This document shows positions 28,964-38,999 of a stretch of DNA of 64,000 nucleotides, piece after piece; position 1 is the first letter of the stretch; each line of letters starts with the position of its first letter. The notes under the pieces are model-generated. The model saw only the letters and a program-made list of their open reading frames with translations. It searched no databases and was not told the origin of the DNA. The position numbers and the translations under genes are program-made. This DNA is from an uncultured Bacteroidales bacterium (GTDB taxonomy: Bacteria > Bacteroidota > Bacteroidia > Bacteroidales > JAUNSR01), in contig CAMTOJ010000009.1 of the NCBI GenBank assembly GCA_947074145.1, positions 1-64,000 of the forward strand, in the 5' to 3' direction.

Positions 28964-30331
28964 TTAAAATTGAATTGTTGAACTTTTCATTGCCGGAGCC
29001 TGAGCGACAGGTTTTTCTTCTACTTGTGGTGGCTTCTGCTGTGATTGTACATTTCTTACGAAATTCTTATCTCTATTATATGCCGGACTCTGCTCAATCT
29101 TCTCAATCAACGGATCATTATCAAGATCCTCTTTTGAGAATATATAATAAGAAGCTCGTGCTGTACTTGCTTTTATCTCTTCTATTACTTCCGAGCCATA
29201 AACAGTCTCAATCTTCGATGTTATATCAGTTTTATTCTCTTCCTGTTTTACATCTGTAGTTTTCTTAGTCGCATTGTTTGAACTGACGCTTGGTTTTGCC
29301 TCTAACTTTCTTGTATCAGAAAGGAAAGACATTCCGAAACCTGTAGCAAGAAGAGTAATTTTCACCTGTGATCCGATAGTATTATCAACCGCCGTACCCC
29401 ATATCACTTCAATCTTATTATCAAATTTTCTCATGAAATCAGTGATCTCTTTCATCTCTTCCATATTTACAGGCGATTCCTCACTCACATAAATATTGAA
29501 AAGCACCTTTTGAGCACCGAAAACCTCAGTATTATTAAGAAGAGGTGAGTTTAAAGCATCGTCGAATGCTTTTGTTACTCTCTTTTCACCCTCTCCAAAT
29601 CCGCTACTCATTATAGCAATTCCTCCATCCTTAAGGATAGTATGAACATCATTAAAGTCAAGATTGATTACACCCTCAACAGTAATAATCTCTGCAATAC
29701 TTTTGGCAGCAACAGCAAGTGTATCATTTGCCTTGGCAAAAGCATTAAATATAGTAAGATCCGGATATATTGCACAAAGACGTTCATTATTAATAACAAG
29801 CAAAGCATCAACATTCTTGCTCATCTCATCAACTCCGTCAAGAGCCTGGGCAATCTTCTTTTCTCCTTCAAACACGAAAGGAATTGTGACGATACCCACA
29901 GTAAGGATATTCATACTTTTAGCCTCTTTTGCAATAATAGGAGCTGCACCGGTACCTGTTCCTCCACCCATTCCGGCTGTAATAAACACCATTTTGGTAC
30001 CATCGTTAAACATTCCCTTAATCTCATTGATGCTTTCCTCTGCCGCAGCCTTTGCTACAAGAGGTTTATTCCCTGCACCAAGACCATTGGTAGTTTGTAT
30101 ACCTAACTGAATTTTACAAGGAATCTCTGATCTCTTCAATGCTTGATTATCTGTATTGCAAAGCGCAAAAGTAACATCATGAATCCCTATGTTATACATA
30201 TGATTCACGGCATTTCCTCCGCCACCTCCGACACCGACAACTTTTATTATGGATTCATTAGATGATTCGTAACCAAATACTAACAAATTGTTGTCTCCAT
30301 TGTCAAATATATTGTCATTAAAGTTCTCCAT
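28964..30331 (-). CDS. ftsZ: Cell division protein FtsZ
   Basis: 455 residues. The tubulin-like GTPase core carries GVGGGGGNAVNHM near the N-terminus, the signature GMGGGTGTGAAP, and the T7-loop NLDFNDV that completes the active site of the neighbouring subunit. It polymerises at mid-cell into the Z ring. The C-terminal third (from about residue 330) is a long variable linker rich in Lys, Glu, Gln and Pro, ending in PAMKSSTIQF, presumably the FtsA-binding tail. It starts 3 nt after ftsA. Confidence 0.98.
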   Translation of the reverse strand: MENFNDNIFDNGDNNLLVFGYESSNESIIKVVGVGGGGGNAVNHMYNIGIHDVTFALCNTDNQALKRSEIPCKIQLGIQTTNGLGAGNKPLVAKAAAEESINEIKGMFNDGTKMVFITAGMGGGTGTGAAPIIAKEAKSMNILTVGIVTIPFVFEGEKKIAQALDGVDEMSKNVDALLVINNERLCAIYPDLTIFNAFAKANDTLAVAAKSIAEIITVEGVINLDFNDVHTILKDGGIAIMSSGFGEGEKRVTKAFDDALNSPLLNNTEVFGAQKVLFNIYVSEESPVNMEEMKEITDFMRKFDNKIEVIWGTAVDNTIGSQVKITLLATGFGMSFLSDTRKLEAKPSVSSNNATKKTTDVKQEENKTDITSKIETVYGSEVIEEIKASTARASYYIFSKEDLDNDPLIEKIEQSPAYNRDKNFVRNVQSQQKPPQVEEKPVAQAPAMKSSTIQF

Positions 30332-30334
30332 AAC

Positions 30335-31705
30335 TTAATCGCTTAATTTTTCGTCATTACTTGTTTCCTTAAAAATATCGATAAAAATTTTACCGAATTT
30401 TTTTATACCGGAATCTTGTTTAACCGGCTTCGACGCTTCTTTTTCCTCCTCTTTTTTATTTATAGGTTCAGAAACAGTTTCTTGTTTTGTTTCTTCTTCT
30501 ACAATTTCAACCGGTTCTTCCTCTTTTTTCTCTTCTACTTTTGGCTCCTCCTTTTTACAATTCAAAGTACCTCTTTGTAAAAGTCCCAACAAGACGGAAT
30601 AATTGGGATCACGACCAATCTCTGCATAATTCTGAGATTGTATAGTTTTCTGAAATGCACCGATTCTTACGTCCATTTCAAGTTTTTTCTTCAAAAGTAC
30701 AGCAAGATTTTTCAACCTTGCCCCGCCACCGGTTATAATAACACCCGCTCCGAGTTGTTGTTTATCGTAACCCGATAATCTTATCTGATTATTTATATTT
30801 TCGACTATCTCCTCAGCTCTTGCCAAAACCACTTTATGCAAAGTTTTTGTATAAATTTTAGTTCCTTCAAGACCCGGATTAGATTTATTTTGTATTGTCT
30901 GTGTATCAGACTCCATTATATCAGGAGAAGCATCGCCGAAGATAGTTTTCACTTTTTCAGCCTCCTCTTCAAGTATCTGCAAAGAGGATATATCTTTTGT
31001 TATAGTATTTCCGCCAATAGGAATAACTGATAAATATCTTAATAATCCATCCTTATAAAGCGATACGGTTGTTGTTCCTGCACCGAAATCTATCAATACA
31101 GATCCGAGATTTCTCTCTGCATCTGTCATTACACTCGATGCGGCAAGAGGAGATATAATAATACCGGCCAATGAGATATCAAGTTTTTCAAATACTCTGG
31201 AGATATTTCTTTTCAATGAGGAACGGCCAACTATTATCTTATGAGTAACCTCAATCTCCGAACCGTAAACACCAATAGGCTGAATCACTTTCTTTCCATC
31301 AATAAGATATTCTGATGGCAATACATCAAGAACATCTTTATTTCCGAAAGAATTATTCATGCTTATTTCTTTAAGAGATTCTATTATCTGCGACGTGATA
31401 GGGGTCTCTTCATTCAATTGATGATTCACATTATGATCAAGTGAATGAATAGATTGTCCTCCGATTCCGATATATAACTTATCGATTTTGCTTTTTGTAC
31501 GAGTTTCCAATCTTGAGATAACATTTTTTATCTTCAATGCCGCATCCTCTACATTCTCAATGCATCCTCTTTTTATACATGCATCGGCTGGCTCTCTATC
31601 TACAGCATGAACCGATAATATATTATCTTCTGATTTAGTTCCAATTATACCAACTATCTTGGAAGAACCTAAATCTATAGCCGCTATATAATTTGATATC
31701 TCCAT
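30335..31705 (-). CDS. ftsA: Cell division protein FtsA
   Basis: 456 residues of the actin/HSP70 ATPase fold: AAIDLGSSKIVGIIG (phosphate 1), LIDFGAGTTTVSLY (phosphate 2) and GVIITGGGARLKNL (adenosine). FtsA tethers FtsZ to the inner membrane. After the core comes a charged Glu/Lys linker (about 375-435), then GIKKFGKIFIDIFKE, an amphipathic helix suited to membrane binding. The gene lies between ftsQ (16 nt) and ftsZ (3 nt). Confidence 0.97.
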   Translation of the reverse strand: MEISNYIAAIDLGSSKIVGIIGTKSEDNILSVHAVDREPADACIKRGCIENVEDAALKIKNVISRLETRTKSKIDKLYIGIGGQSIHSLDHNVNHQLNEETPITSQIIESLKEISMNNSFGNKDVLDVLPSEYLIDGKKVIQPIGVYGSEIEVTHKIIVGRSSLKRNISRVFEKLDISLAGIIISPLAASSVMTDAERNLGSVLIDFGAGTTTVSLYKDGLLRYLSVIPIGGNTITKDISSLQILEEEAEKVKTIFGDASPDIMESDTQTIQNKSNPGLEGTKIYTKTLHKVVLARAEEIVENINNQIRLSGYDKQQLGAGVIITGGGARLKNLAVLLKKKLEMDVRIGAFQKTIQSQNYAEIGRDPNYSVLLGLLQRGTLNCKKEEPKVEEKKEEEPVEIVEEETKQETVSEPINKKEEEKEASKPVKQDSGIKKFGKIFIDIFKETSNDEKLSD

Positions 31706-31721
31706 TTCTATATTATTTTTT

Positions 31722-32450
31722 TTATTTTACTCCTATGACCTGATTTTCATACTTTAAATTTATAGTCTTATATAAATTCCAACCCTTTTTATTAAGACCT
31801 TTTTTGTAAAAAGTAAATAGATTATCAAGTTTTTCTTCATAATTATCAAAAGTACCCAATACTATATGATGATCTCCGACGCGAGGTATAAGCTCTACCT
31901 CTCCATCGGATGCAATATATATTTGCTCTATCTGCAGATTCCAAAAAGAATCCTTATTTATAAATTTAGCAAACTCAAATAAGCCGTTATTTATTATATC
32001 CTTATCAACATAACCGGATACAATCGGCAGATGTGCTGTAAAATTAGATGAAACAGGCATCATTTCACAATTATCATCAATATAATAATCGCCATTGATT
32101 CCCATGACCCTTAAGATAGGCTTTCTTTGATAAATATCAATATTCAAACTTCCCGTAGGTGTTTTATAACATACTGCATTTTTAATTATTCTGTTTTTTT
32201 CCAGTTCTTTCTTAATTTCAAGTGTATTGATTTCATAAAACACCTTACCCACAGGATACACCTTGGTCTTTTTAAGTGAACTTTCGATATCATCTATTTT
32301 CAAGAAAGATGAAACAACTGAATCCTTAATAGTAATCACAATATCATTGCAAAGCTCCATATCTTTTTTTCCGTCAAAAAGGAAAAAAGATATGATCATA
32401 TACAAAGGAAGTAAGATCGACAATAATATTTTAAGTACTTTTTTTGACAT
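31722..32450 (-). CDS. ftsQ: Cell division protein FtsQ
   Basis: 242 residues: short cytoplasmic start, one TM helix (about 7-25), then a POTRA-like and beta domain in the periplasm (KVYPVGKVFYEINTLEIKKELEKN; LNIDIYQRKPILRVMG). It links early and late divisome proteins. The sequence is divergent, as usual for FtsQ, and the assignment leans on gene order. Its ATG overlaps the murC stop by one base (TAATG), indicating translational coupling. Confidence 0.9.
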   Translation of the reverse strand: MSKKVLKILLSILLPLYMIISFFLFDGKKDMELCNDIVITIKDSVVSSFLKIDDIESSLKKTKVYPVGKVFYEINTLEIKKELEKNRIIKNAVCYKTPTGSLNIDIYQRKPILRVMGINGDYYIDDNCEMMPVSSNFTAHLPIVSGYVDKDIINNGLFEFAKFINKDSFWNLQIEQIYIASDGEVELIPRVGDHHIVLGTFDNYEEKLDNLFTFYKKGLNKKGWNLYKTINLKYENQVIGVK

Positions 32451-33811
32451 TATTCAATTATCTCTTTTATCGGAGCAATCATTTTTTCGATATCTCCGGC
32501 TCCTATTGTCATAAGAACCTCGAAATCTTTATTTTTTATTATTTCCAGCAATTCTGTTTTTTTACACAATGTTTTATCCTTGCAAGTCAATCGATCAAAG
32601 ATAAGCTCAGACGTCACACCCTCCATTGGTAATTCTCTTGCAGGATAGATATCCAAAAGTATAACTTCATCGGCAAGCGACAATGATTCTGCAAACTCTT
32701 TATAAAAATCATTAGTCCTGCTATAAAGATGGGGCTGAAAAATTGCAGTTACCTTTTTATCGTGATATAACTCTTTTACAGAACTTATACTTGCTCTTAT
32801 CTCGTCAGGATGATGAGCATAATCATCAAGGAAAACAAGATCATCACGTTTTATATAAAAATCAAATCTTCTTTTTACACCTTTAAAACTATTGATCGAT
32901 CTTTTTATATCCTCTGCCGGAATACCACAAAGATGAGCCATTGCAATCGCGGCAACACTATTTTCAACATTTATTTTCAAAGGCACTCCCGGCTCTATAT
33001 CTTTTATCTCGATATCCGGTCCTACAAAATCATATATTATAGTTCCGTTACCGATACGTATATTCTTTGCATGAAAATCGCCTTCACTCTCCGAATAAGT
33101 GTACAAACTTACTCCATCTTTAAGACGAGGAACAGCTTTTATTCCAGCTTTCATAATTAAAGCGCCACCTTCGTTAATCAAAGAGGTAAAATGAGAAAAA
33201 CTCTCAAGATATGCCTCTTCTGTTCCATATATATCCAAATGATCAGGATCGGTAGCTGTTATAATAGCCATATATGGAGACAATTGATGAAACGATCTGT
33301 CATATTCATCTGCCTCTATCACTGAATATTCACTATCTTCCGACAATAGCAGATTGGTATGATAATTCTTAGAAATACCTCCAAGAAAAGCATTACATCC
33401 AAATTCCGAATTATTAAACAGATGAGCCACCATTGTTGATGTGGTAGTCTTTCCATGAGTACCGGCAACACATAATCCTTTCGATTTTTTGGTTATAATA
33501 CCAAGCAGTTGCGACCTTTTAAGAATCTCAAAACCATGATCTCTAAACCAACTCAATTCACCATGATCCTGAGGAACGGCAGGCGTAAGTACGACAATAG
33601 TAGATTCCGGATCTTTATATATATCTTTTACTGCCTCTATATTATCTTCAAAATGAAGATCGGCACCCTCGGATATAAGCTGTGTTGTCAATTCGGTTGG
33701 TGTTCTGTCGTAACCTCCCACCTTATAACCCATTGACAAAAAATATCTTACAAGAGAACTCATTCCTATTCCTCCGGCTCCGATAAAATATAGAGATTTG
33801 AAATCTTTCAT
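32450..33811 (-). CDS. murC: UDP-N-acetylmuramate--L-alanine ligase
   Basis: 453 residues: N-terminal Rossmann domain (FIGAGGIGMSSLVRY), P-loop GTHGKTTT (117-124), central ATPase domain with EADEYDRSF, and C-terminal domain with DDYAHHPDEIRAS. It adds L-Ala to UDP-MurNAc, the first peptide step. It is coupled to murG upstream (8 nt) and ftsQ downstream (1-nt overlap). Confidence 0.98.
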   Translation of the reverse strand: MKDFKSLYFIGAGGIGMSSLVRYFLSMGYKVGGYDRTPTELTTQLISEGADLHFEDNIEAVKDIYKDPESTIVVLTPAVPQDHGELSWFRDHGFEILKRSQLLGIITKKSKGLCVAGTHGKTTTSTMVAHLFNNSEFGCNAFLGGISKNYHTNLLLSEDSEYSVIEADEYDRSFHQLSPYMAIITATDPDHLDIYGTEEAYLESFSHFTSLINEGGALIMKAGIKAVPRLKDGVSLYTYSESEGDFHAKNIRIGNGTIIYDFVGPDIEIKDIEPGVPLKINVENSVAAIAMAHLCGIPAEDIKRSINSFKGVKRRFDFYIKRDDLVFLDDYAHHPDEIRASISSVKELYHDKKVTAIFQPHLYSRTNDFYKEFAESLSLADEVILLDIYPARELPMEGVTSELIFDRLTCKDKTLCKKTELLEIIKNKDFEVLMTIGAGDIEKMIAPIKEIIE

Positions 33812-33819
33812 AATTTTAA

Positions 33820-34911
33820 TTATTTACAATTAGCAGTTTTAAGCACGATTTCAGCTATTTTATCAGCTGCATCGTAATAAGCCATTTTCTTCACATTCTC
33901 ACTTAACTCATTAAGTTTCTTATCATTCTTCAATGTCTCAATTGCAACATCAACCAACTCTTTCTCTGCGTCAATATCCTTTACAAATATAGCCGCATCA
34001 TTTTCAGATAAGGCAAGAGCATTTTTTGTTTGATGATCTTCTGCTACATTAGGTGAAGGGACCAAAATAGATGGTTTACCCAAGACACATAATTCCGAAA
34101 TAGAACTTGCTCCGGCTCTTGAAATAACAAGATCCGCTGCTTTATAAGCAAGATCCATTCTTGTTATAAACGGACTTCTAAACAACTGTCCCGCTATTAT
34201 CTTCTCGGAAGAAGCATAACCCTTACCTGTTTGCCAGATAACTTGTATATCCTCTCTTTCAAATTTATCCAATCCGTTTTCTATACTTTTATTTATGGTT
34301 AAAGCACCAAGACTTCCACCAATAACAAGTATAGTCTTCTTATCTGAAGCAAGACTAAAATATTTTTGAGCCTCAACCAAATCAGCATTATTAGCTTGTA
34401 AATCCTGACGTATCGGATTTCCTGTTTCTACTATTCTGTCGGCAGGGAAGAAACGCTCCATGTTTTTATATGCAACACATATTTTTGAAGCATTCTTTGC
34501 AAGAAGTTTATTTGTTACGCCTGCATATGAATTTTGCTCCTGAATTACGGTTGGTATCTTTTGAAAATTTGCAACCCGAAGGGTAGGACCGCTGGCATAT
34601 CCTCCAACACCCACAACAATATCCGGATTAAAATCTTTAATGGTTTTATTCGCCTTTATTATCGATTTTAAAAGATCGAAAAGAACGGTGATATTCTTAA
34701 ATAAGTTCTTTCTGTTAAATCCTCTGACAGGTAAACCTATAATAGGATAACCGGCAGCCGGAACTTTTTCCATCTCCATTCTGCCTTCTGCTCCAACAAA
34801 TAAAATTTCAGAGTCCGGTTTTATCTTTTTTATAGCGTTAGCAATAGAAATAGCCGGAAATATATGCCCTCCGGTACCTCCACCACTTATTATTACTTTA
34901 AATTTTTTCAT
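33820..34911 (-). CDS. murG: UDP-GlcNAc:lipid I N-acetylglucosaminyltransferase
   Basis: 363 residues of GT28 type with the N-terminal GGGTGGHIFPAI loop, GVGGYASGP, and the donor-site region SRAGASSISEL. It makes lipid II from lipid I on the inner face of the membrane. It is separated from ftsW by 100 nt, the widest gap inside the operon; that gap has a small 6-bp hairpin (34941-34955) but no clear promoter. Confidence 0.98.
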   Translation of the reverse strand: MKKFKVIISGGGTGGHIFPAISIANAIKKIKPDSEILFVGAEGRMEMEKVPAAGYPIIGLPVRGFNRKNLFKNITVLFDLLKSIIKANKTIKDFNPDIVVGVGGYASGPTLRVANFQKIPTVIQEQNSYAGVTNKLLAKNASKICVAYKNMERFFPADRIVETGNPIRQDLQANNADLVEAQKYFSLASDKKTILVIGGSLGALTINKSIENGLDKFEREDIQVIWQTGKGYASSEKIIAGQLFRSPFITRMDLAYKAADLVISRAGASSISELCVLGKPSILVPSPNVAEDHQTKNALALSENDAAIFVKDIDAEKELVDVAIETLKNDKKLNELSENVKKMAYYDAADKIAEIVLKTANCK

Positions 34912-35011
34912 AAGACTTATTTATCAAAATATACAATATCAGGTTTATTAAACCTCGAAAAAGATGCTATATATAGAGAACGCAAATAAACTATTTTTTA
35001 AACAAAAAACA

Positions 35012-36349
35012 TTAATATTTTTTGAATTCATTTTCCTCTTCTTCAACTCCGGTCTCATCATCCTCATAATTGGAATAATCCTCTTCATCCATATCTAAAT
35101 CCATATCGAGAGAGTCATTATCATAGTTATCCAACAATTCATCTTCTCCCTCAAGATCAAGGTCCGATTCTTCCTCTTCCATTTCACCCTCATATATCAT
35201 CTGTTCTTGAAGTAACTTTTGTTCGTTTTCCATTACACAACGAGATATACTCTGAATAATACCGAAATATGCACTTGTCATCAAAATAGATGATCCGCCT
35301 CGACTCAGCAAAGGCAACGGCTGACCTGTGACAGGTATTAAATCAACACCAACAGCCATATTTGTCAAAGCCTGAAACGTGACAAGCATTGCAAGTCCCA
35401 AAAGGAAAAAAGCCTGAAAGATATTCTCGCACCGCAAGAATATCATGGCGGCTCGAATCAGTAGAAACAGATATAAAAATATCATTAAGAATCCGGCAAC
35501 TAATCCACCCTCTTCAAGAATTATTGAATATATAAAATCGGAAAAAGCAAGCGGTAGAAAATCTCTTATCTGACTCTGACCGGGACCCTTTCCAACTATT
35601 CCTCCATTTGCGATGGCCATATGACCATATTGTACCTGTAAATTCTTATCATTTAACGGCTGATCTACTTTGGGTATATCATCGGAACTCCTTACTATTC
35701 GTTGCTTCCAGGTATCCATACGGGCTACCATCATAGAATCGGGTAGTACAAGAAGCGATCCAACAAATAATCCCAATAATAAAGAACAAACTGCAACAAG
35801 TTTTGCAAGTCTCATAAGCTGGACCCGGCCTATAAACATTAAGAAAAATATTACAGCGGCCAATAATGCTGCAGTTGAAAAATTTTCGGTAAATATCAAT
35901 CCGCATATTGCCGCAGTACAATAAATAATCCTTTTATAAGCACTCAGCGTTACTCCTTCTGATGTCTGACCTTTTGCCAGAATACTGCTCACCACCGATA
36001 CAAGAGCAAATTTAGCAAGCTCTGATGGCTGAAAACCAAATATATATCGTGATGCATCATTAACTTTTGCCGTAAAAAGCACTGCGACCAACAATATTAT
36101 CGATGCCGGGAAAGCAAATCCGCCTATTACTCTGAAAATATGCGGACGAATATTTAGCAATACAAGCACAGTGATACATCCGAAGATCAGATGTGTCACA
36201 TGTGACATAGCCGGTGTGTAATGTTCAGCCGAGCGAAAAGCAAGAAAACTTGTCGCACTAAACGATTCCACTATCGATATAATAAGCAGTAAAAGATAGA
36301 TACCCCATATATAAGGATCACCTTTGAATAGGCTTTTTATAGCGTCCAT
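35012..36349 (-). CDS. ftsW: Peptidoglycan polymerase FtsW with long acidic C-terminal tail
   Basis: 445 residues. A SEDS-family core with about 10 TM helices contains FGFQPSELAKFALV, the Gly-rich loop around NGGIVGKGPGQSQIR, and PVTGQPLPLLSRGGSS. FtsW polymerises lipid II glycan chains with its partner FtsI, encoded in the same operon. After the last TM helix there is a cytoplasmic tail of roughly 59 residues (387-445) in which 31 are Asp or Glu, ending FKKY. The tail is not part of the SEDS fold and its role is unknown. Confidence 0.97.
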   Translation of the reverse strand: MDAIKSLFKGDPYIWGIYLLLLIISIVESFSATSFLAFRSAEHYTPAMSHVTHLIFGCITVLVLLNIRPHIFRVIGGFAFPASIILLVAVLFTAKVNDASRYIFGFQPSELAKFALVSVVSSILAKGQTSEGVTLSAYKRIIYCTAAICGLIFTENFSTAALLAAVIFFLMFIGRVQLMRLAKLVAVCSLLLGLFVGSLLVLPDSMMVARMDTWKQRIVRSSDDIPKVDQPLNDKNLQVQYGHMAIANGGIVGKGPGQSQIRDFLPLAFSDFIYSIILEEGGLVAGFLMIFLYLFLLIRAAMIFLRCENIFQAFFLLGLAMLVTFQALTNMAVGVDLIPVTGQPLPLLSRGGSSILMTSAYFGIIQSISRCVMENEQKLLQEQMIYEGEMEEEESDLDLEGEDELLDNYDNDSLDMDLDMDEEDYSNYEDDETGVEEEENEFKKY

Positions 36350-36359
36350 TATTTATTTA

Positions 36360-37691
36360 TTATATTTTTTGCACACACTCTTTAAACTGTGTACCTCTAT
36401 CCTCATAACTTTTAAACAAATCAAAACTTGCACAACATGGTGACAACAAGACGGTATCTCCATCTTTTGCCATTTCTGAAGCTATCTTAACTGCTTCATC
36501 CATCGATTTAGCTTCCGCCCATGGTTTTTCAAGATGAGAGAAAAACTTAATCAACTTACTGTTGTCAACTCCCAAGAAGATAAGCGATTTACATTTATCT
36601 TTTACAAGCTGTTCAATCTCTGTATAATCATTCCCTTTATCTTTTCCACCAATTATCAACACTGTAGGTTGTGTCATGCACTGAAGCGCATACCAACAAG
36701 AGTTAACATTCGTAGCCTTTGAATCATTGATATATTGTACACCTTTCACACTTTTCACACTCTCCATTCTATGCTCTACACCCTGAAAATCGGCAAGAGC
36801 CTCTTTTATCTCCTCCTTCTTTATATTAAGAATATCAGCAGATAGAGATGCGGCCATTGAGTTAAGCATATTATGTTTTCCCTCAAGAGAAATATGATCA
36901 ACTTCAAATTCATGATCAGATGTCTTTACAACAAGATGATTGTGATCAAGAAATGCATTAAGATTATCACCTTGCTCGGCAAAAGGAAATCTTTTTGACT
37001 TTATTGGCAATTTCTGAATCTCTTTTCTTATGATAGGGTCATCATTCCAGAATATGAAAGCATCCGATTCTGTTTGATTTCTTGTAATCCGAAATTTAGA
37101 ATCTATATAATTCTGTATCTCATAATCATATCTGTCAAGATGATCAGGTGTAATATTCAACAGAACGGCAACATTTGCCTTGAACTGATACATATTATCA
37201 AGTTGGAAGCTACTCAACTCAACTACATAATAATCGAAATTCTCTGTTGCTACCTGAAGAGCAAGACTTTTACCTACGTTTCCGGCAAGACCAACGTTAA
37301 GTCCGGCCTTTTTAAGGATATGATAAGTCAATAGAGTAGTGGTGGTTTTTCCATTACTTCCGGTGATACAAATCATTTTAGCCTTAGTAAATCTCCCTGC
37401 AAATTCTATTTCCGATATATAAGGAATCCCTTTCTTTATGATCTCTATCATAACCGGTACCGTTTCGGGAATACCGGGGCTCTTTATTATTTCATTTGCA
37501 TTTAGAATCTTATCGAAGGTATGCACTCCCTCTTCCCACTCAATATCATATTTATCAAGCAGTGCTTTATATTTTTCCGGTATCGGAGATTTGTCTGACA
37601 GGAATACGTCATACCCCTTCACTTTAGCAAGAACTGCAGCTCCGGCTCCGCTTTCTCCTCCTCCAAGTATTACTATTCTTTTCTGATCCAT
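36360..37691 (-). CDS. murD: UDP-N-acetylmuramoylalanine--D-glutamate ligase
   Basis: 443 residues with the N-terminal nucleotide-binding domain (ILGGGESGAGAAVLA), P-loop CITGSNGKTTTT (about 108-119), and the C-terminal GVEHRMESV and NDSKATN motifs. It adds D-Glu to UDP-MurNAc-L-Ala. Ten nt separate it from ftsW. Confidence 0.98.
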   Translation of the reverse strand: MDQKRIVILGGGESGAGAAVLAKVKGYDVFLSDKSPIPEKYKALLDKYDIEWEEGVHTFDKILNANEIIKSPGIPETVPVMIEIIKKGIPYISEIEFAGRFTKAKMICITGSNGKTTTTLLTYHILKKAGLNVGLAGNVGKSLALQVATENFDYYVVELSSFQLDNMYQFKANVAVLLNITPDHLDRYDYEIQNYIDSKFRITRNQTESDAFIFWNDDPIIRKEIQKLPIKSKRFPFAEQGDNLNAFLDHNHLVVKTSDHEFEVDHISLEGKHNMLNSMAASLSADILNIKKEEIKEALADFQGVEHRMESVKSVKGVQYINDSKATNVNSCWYALQCMTQPTVLIIGGKDKGNDYTEIEQLVKDKCKSLIFLGVDNSKLIKFFSHLEKPWAEAKSMDEAVKIASEMAKDGDTVLLSPCCASFDLFKSYEDRGTQFKECVQKI

Positions 37692-37716
37692 AATTTCTTA
37701 TTTTTTATTTGCACGT

Positions 37717-38979
37717 TTAACGGATCTTCAACGTAACAATAGATATTACACATAACATAATACATATGATCCAGAATCTTACTACAATTTTTGATTCAGG
37801 AATTGCATATGATGGTTTCTGAAATTTGGCAACTATGCCCGAACTTGCAGCTTTCTGAAAATGGTGATGCAAAGGTGCCATTCTGAATATTCTTTGACCT
37901 TCTCCATATTTTTTCTTGGTGAATTTGAAATACATAGTCTGCAAAATCACCGACAAGCTCTCTATAAAAAATACTCCGCATATTATAGGCAAAAGCAACT
38001 CTTTATGTATTGCTACTGCAAATACACCAATAATACCACCAATAGTCAAACTTCCCGTATCTCCCATAAAGACTTGTGCCGGGAAAGCATTATACCATAA
38101 AAATCCTATTGTGGCACCTATAAAGGCACTTGCAAAAACCACGAGCTCTTCTGAGCCGGGAATATACATTATATTCAGATAGGAGGCATAATCGATATGC
38201 GATGACACATATGCAAGTATTCCCAATGTTGTTCCTATTATTGCAGAACAACCGGTGGCAAGTCCGTCAAGTCCATCGGTAAGATTGGCTCCGTTGGATA
38301 CTGCCGTCACAATAAATATTGTGATAAGAATAAATATTATCCAGCCGATAGTCTGAGCATTATCACCCATAAAACCTACCAAATCAGCATAATCGAAATT
38401 ATTATTCTTTACAAAAGGTATCGTTGTTTGTGTCGATTTGATATTTAGAGGTGAATAATCTACAACCTCCGTATCATTTACTGTGATTGTCTGAATATTC
38501 TCTCTGATCACAACATTTGGACTTTTGAAAAGAACAAATCCCACAATCAGTCCTAAACCGACCTGGCCGATAATCTTAAACTTTCCGTGAAGTCCCTCTT
38601 TATCCTTCTTAAAAACCTTTATGTAGTCATCAAGGAAGCCGATGGTACCCAAAAACAGAGTTGTGACTATCATCAGAATCATATATATATTACCCAACTT
38701 ACTAACCAATAAACATGGTATAAGAATGGCAAGTATAATTATTACACCTCCCATAGTAGGGGTTCCTTTTTTAGACATCTGTCCCTCAAGTCCAAGATCT
38801 CTAACAATCTCACCAATCTGTTTTCGTTGAAGAAATTCTATGATTTTCTTTCCCGTCACGGTTGAGAATATCAATGCTATTATAAATGCAATTCCAGAAC
38901 GAAATGTCACATAAGTAAAAAGTCGCGTCCCGGGAAAATCAAATGTTTTATCCAGATAATCAAATAGATAATACAACAT
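37717..38979 (-). CDS. mraY: Phospho-N-acetylmuramoyl-pentapeptide-transferase
   Basis: 420 residues of a ten-TM membrane enzyme. Conserved blocks include [23 protein letters not shown] (Mg-binding Asp pair), [12 protein letters not shown] and the HHHF loop ([10 protein letters not shown]). It transfers phospho-MurNAc-pentapeptide to undecaprenyl phosphate, forming lipid I. It is about 60 residues longer than the E. coli enzyme owing to an insertion of mainly polar residues between about 185 and 230, a feature of Bacteroidetes MraY. Confidence 0.98.
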   Translation of the reverse strand: MLYYLFDYLDKTFDFPGTRLFTYVTFRSGIAFIIALIFSTVTGKKIIEFLQRKQIGEIVRDLGLEGQMSKKGTPTMGGVIIILAILIPCLLVSKLGNIYMILMIVTTLFLGTIGFLDDYIKVFKKDKEGLHGKFKIIGQVGLGLIVGFVLFKSPNVVIRENIQTITVNDTEVVDYSPLNIKSTQTTIPFVKNNNFDYADLVGFMGDNAQTIGWIIFILITIFIVTAVSNGANLTDGLDGLATGCSAIIGTTLGILAYVSSHIDYASYLNIMYIPGSEELVVFASAFIGATIGFLWYNAFPAQVFMGDTGSLTIGGIIGVFAVAIHKELLLPIICGVFFIESLSVILQTMYFKFTKKKYGEGQRIFRMAPLHHHFQKAASSGIVAKFQKPSYAIPESKIVVRFWIICIMLCVISIVTLKIR

Positions 38980-38999
38980 ATTATTATCGTCTTAATATA

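Noticed and set aside
29642-30110. Two long open frames (148 and 154 residues) opposite ftsZ
   Set aside because: Both are shadows of the conserved ftsZ coding strand; neither resembles a known protein.
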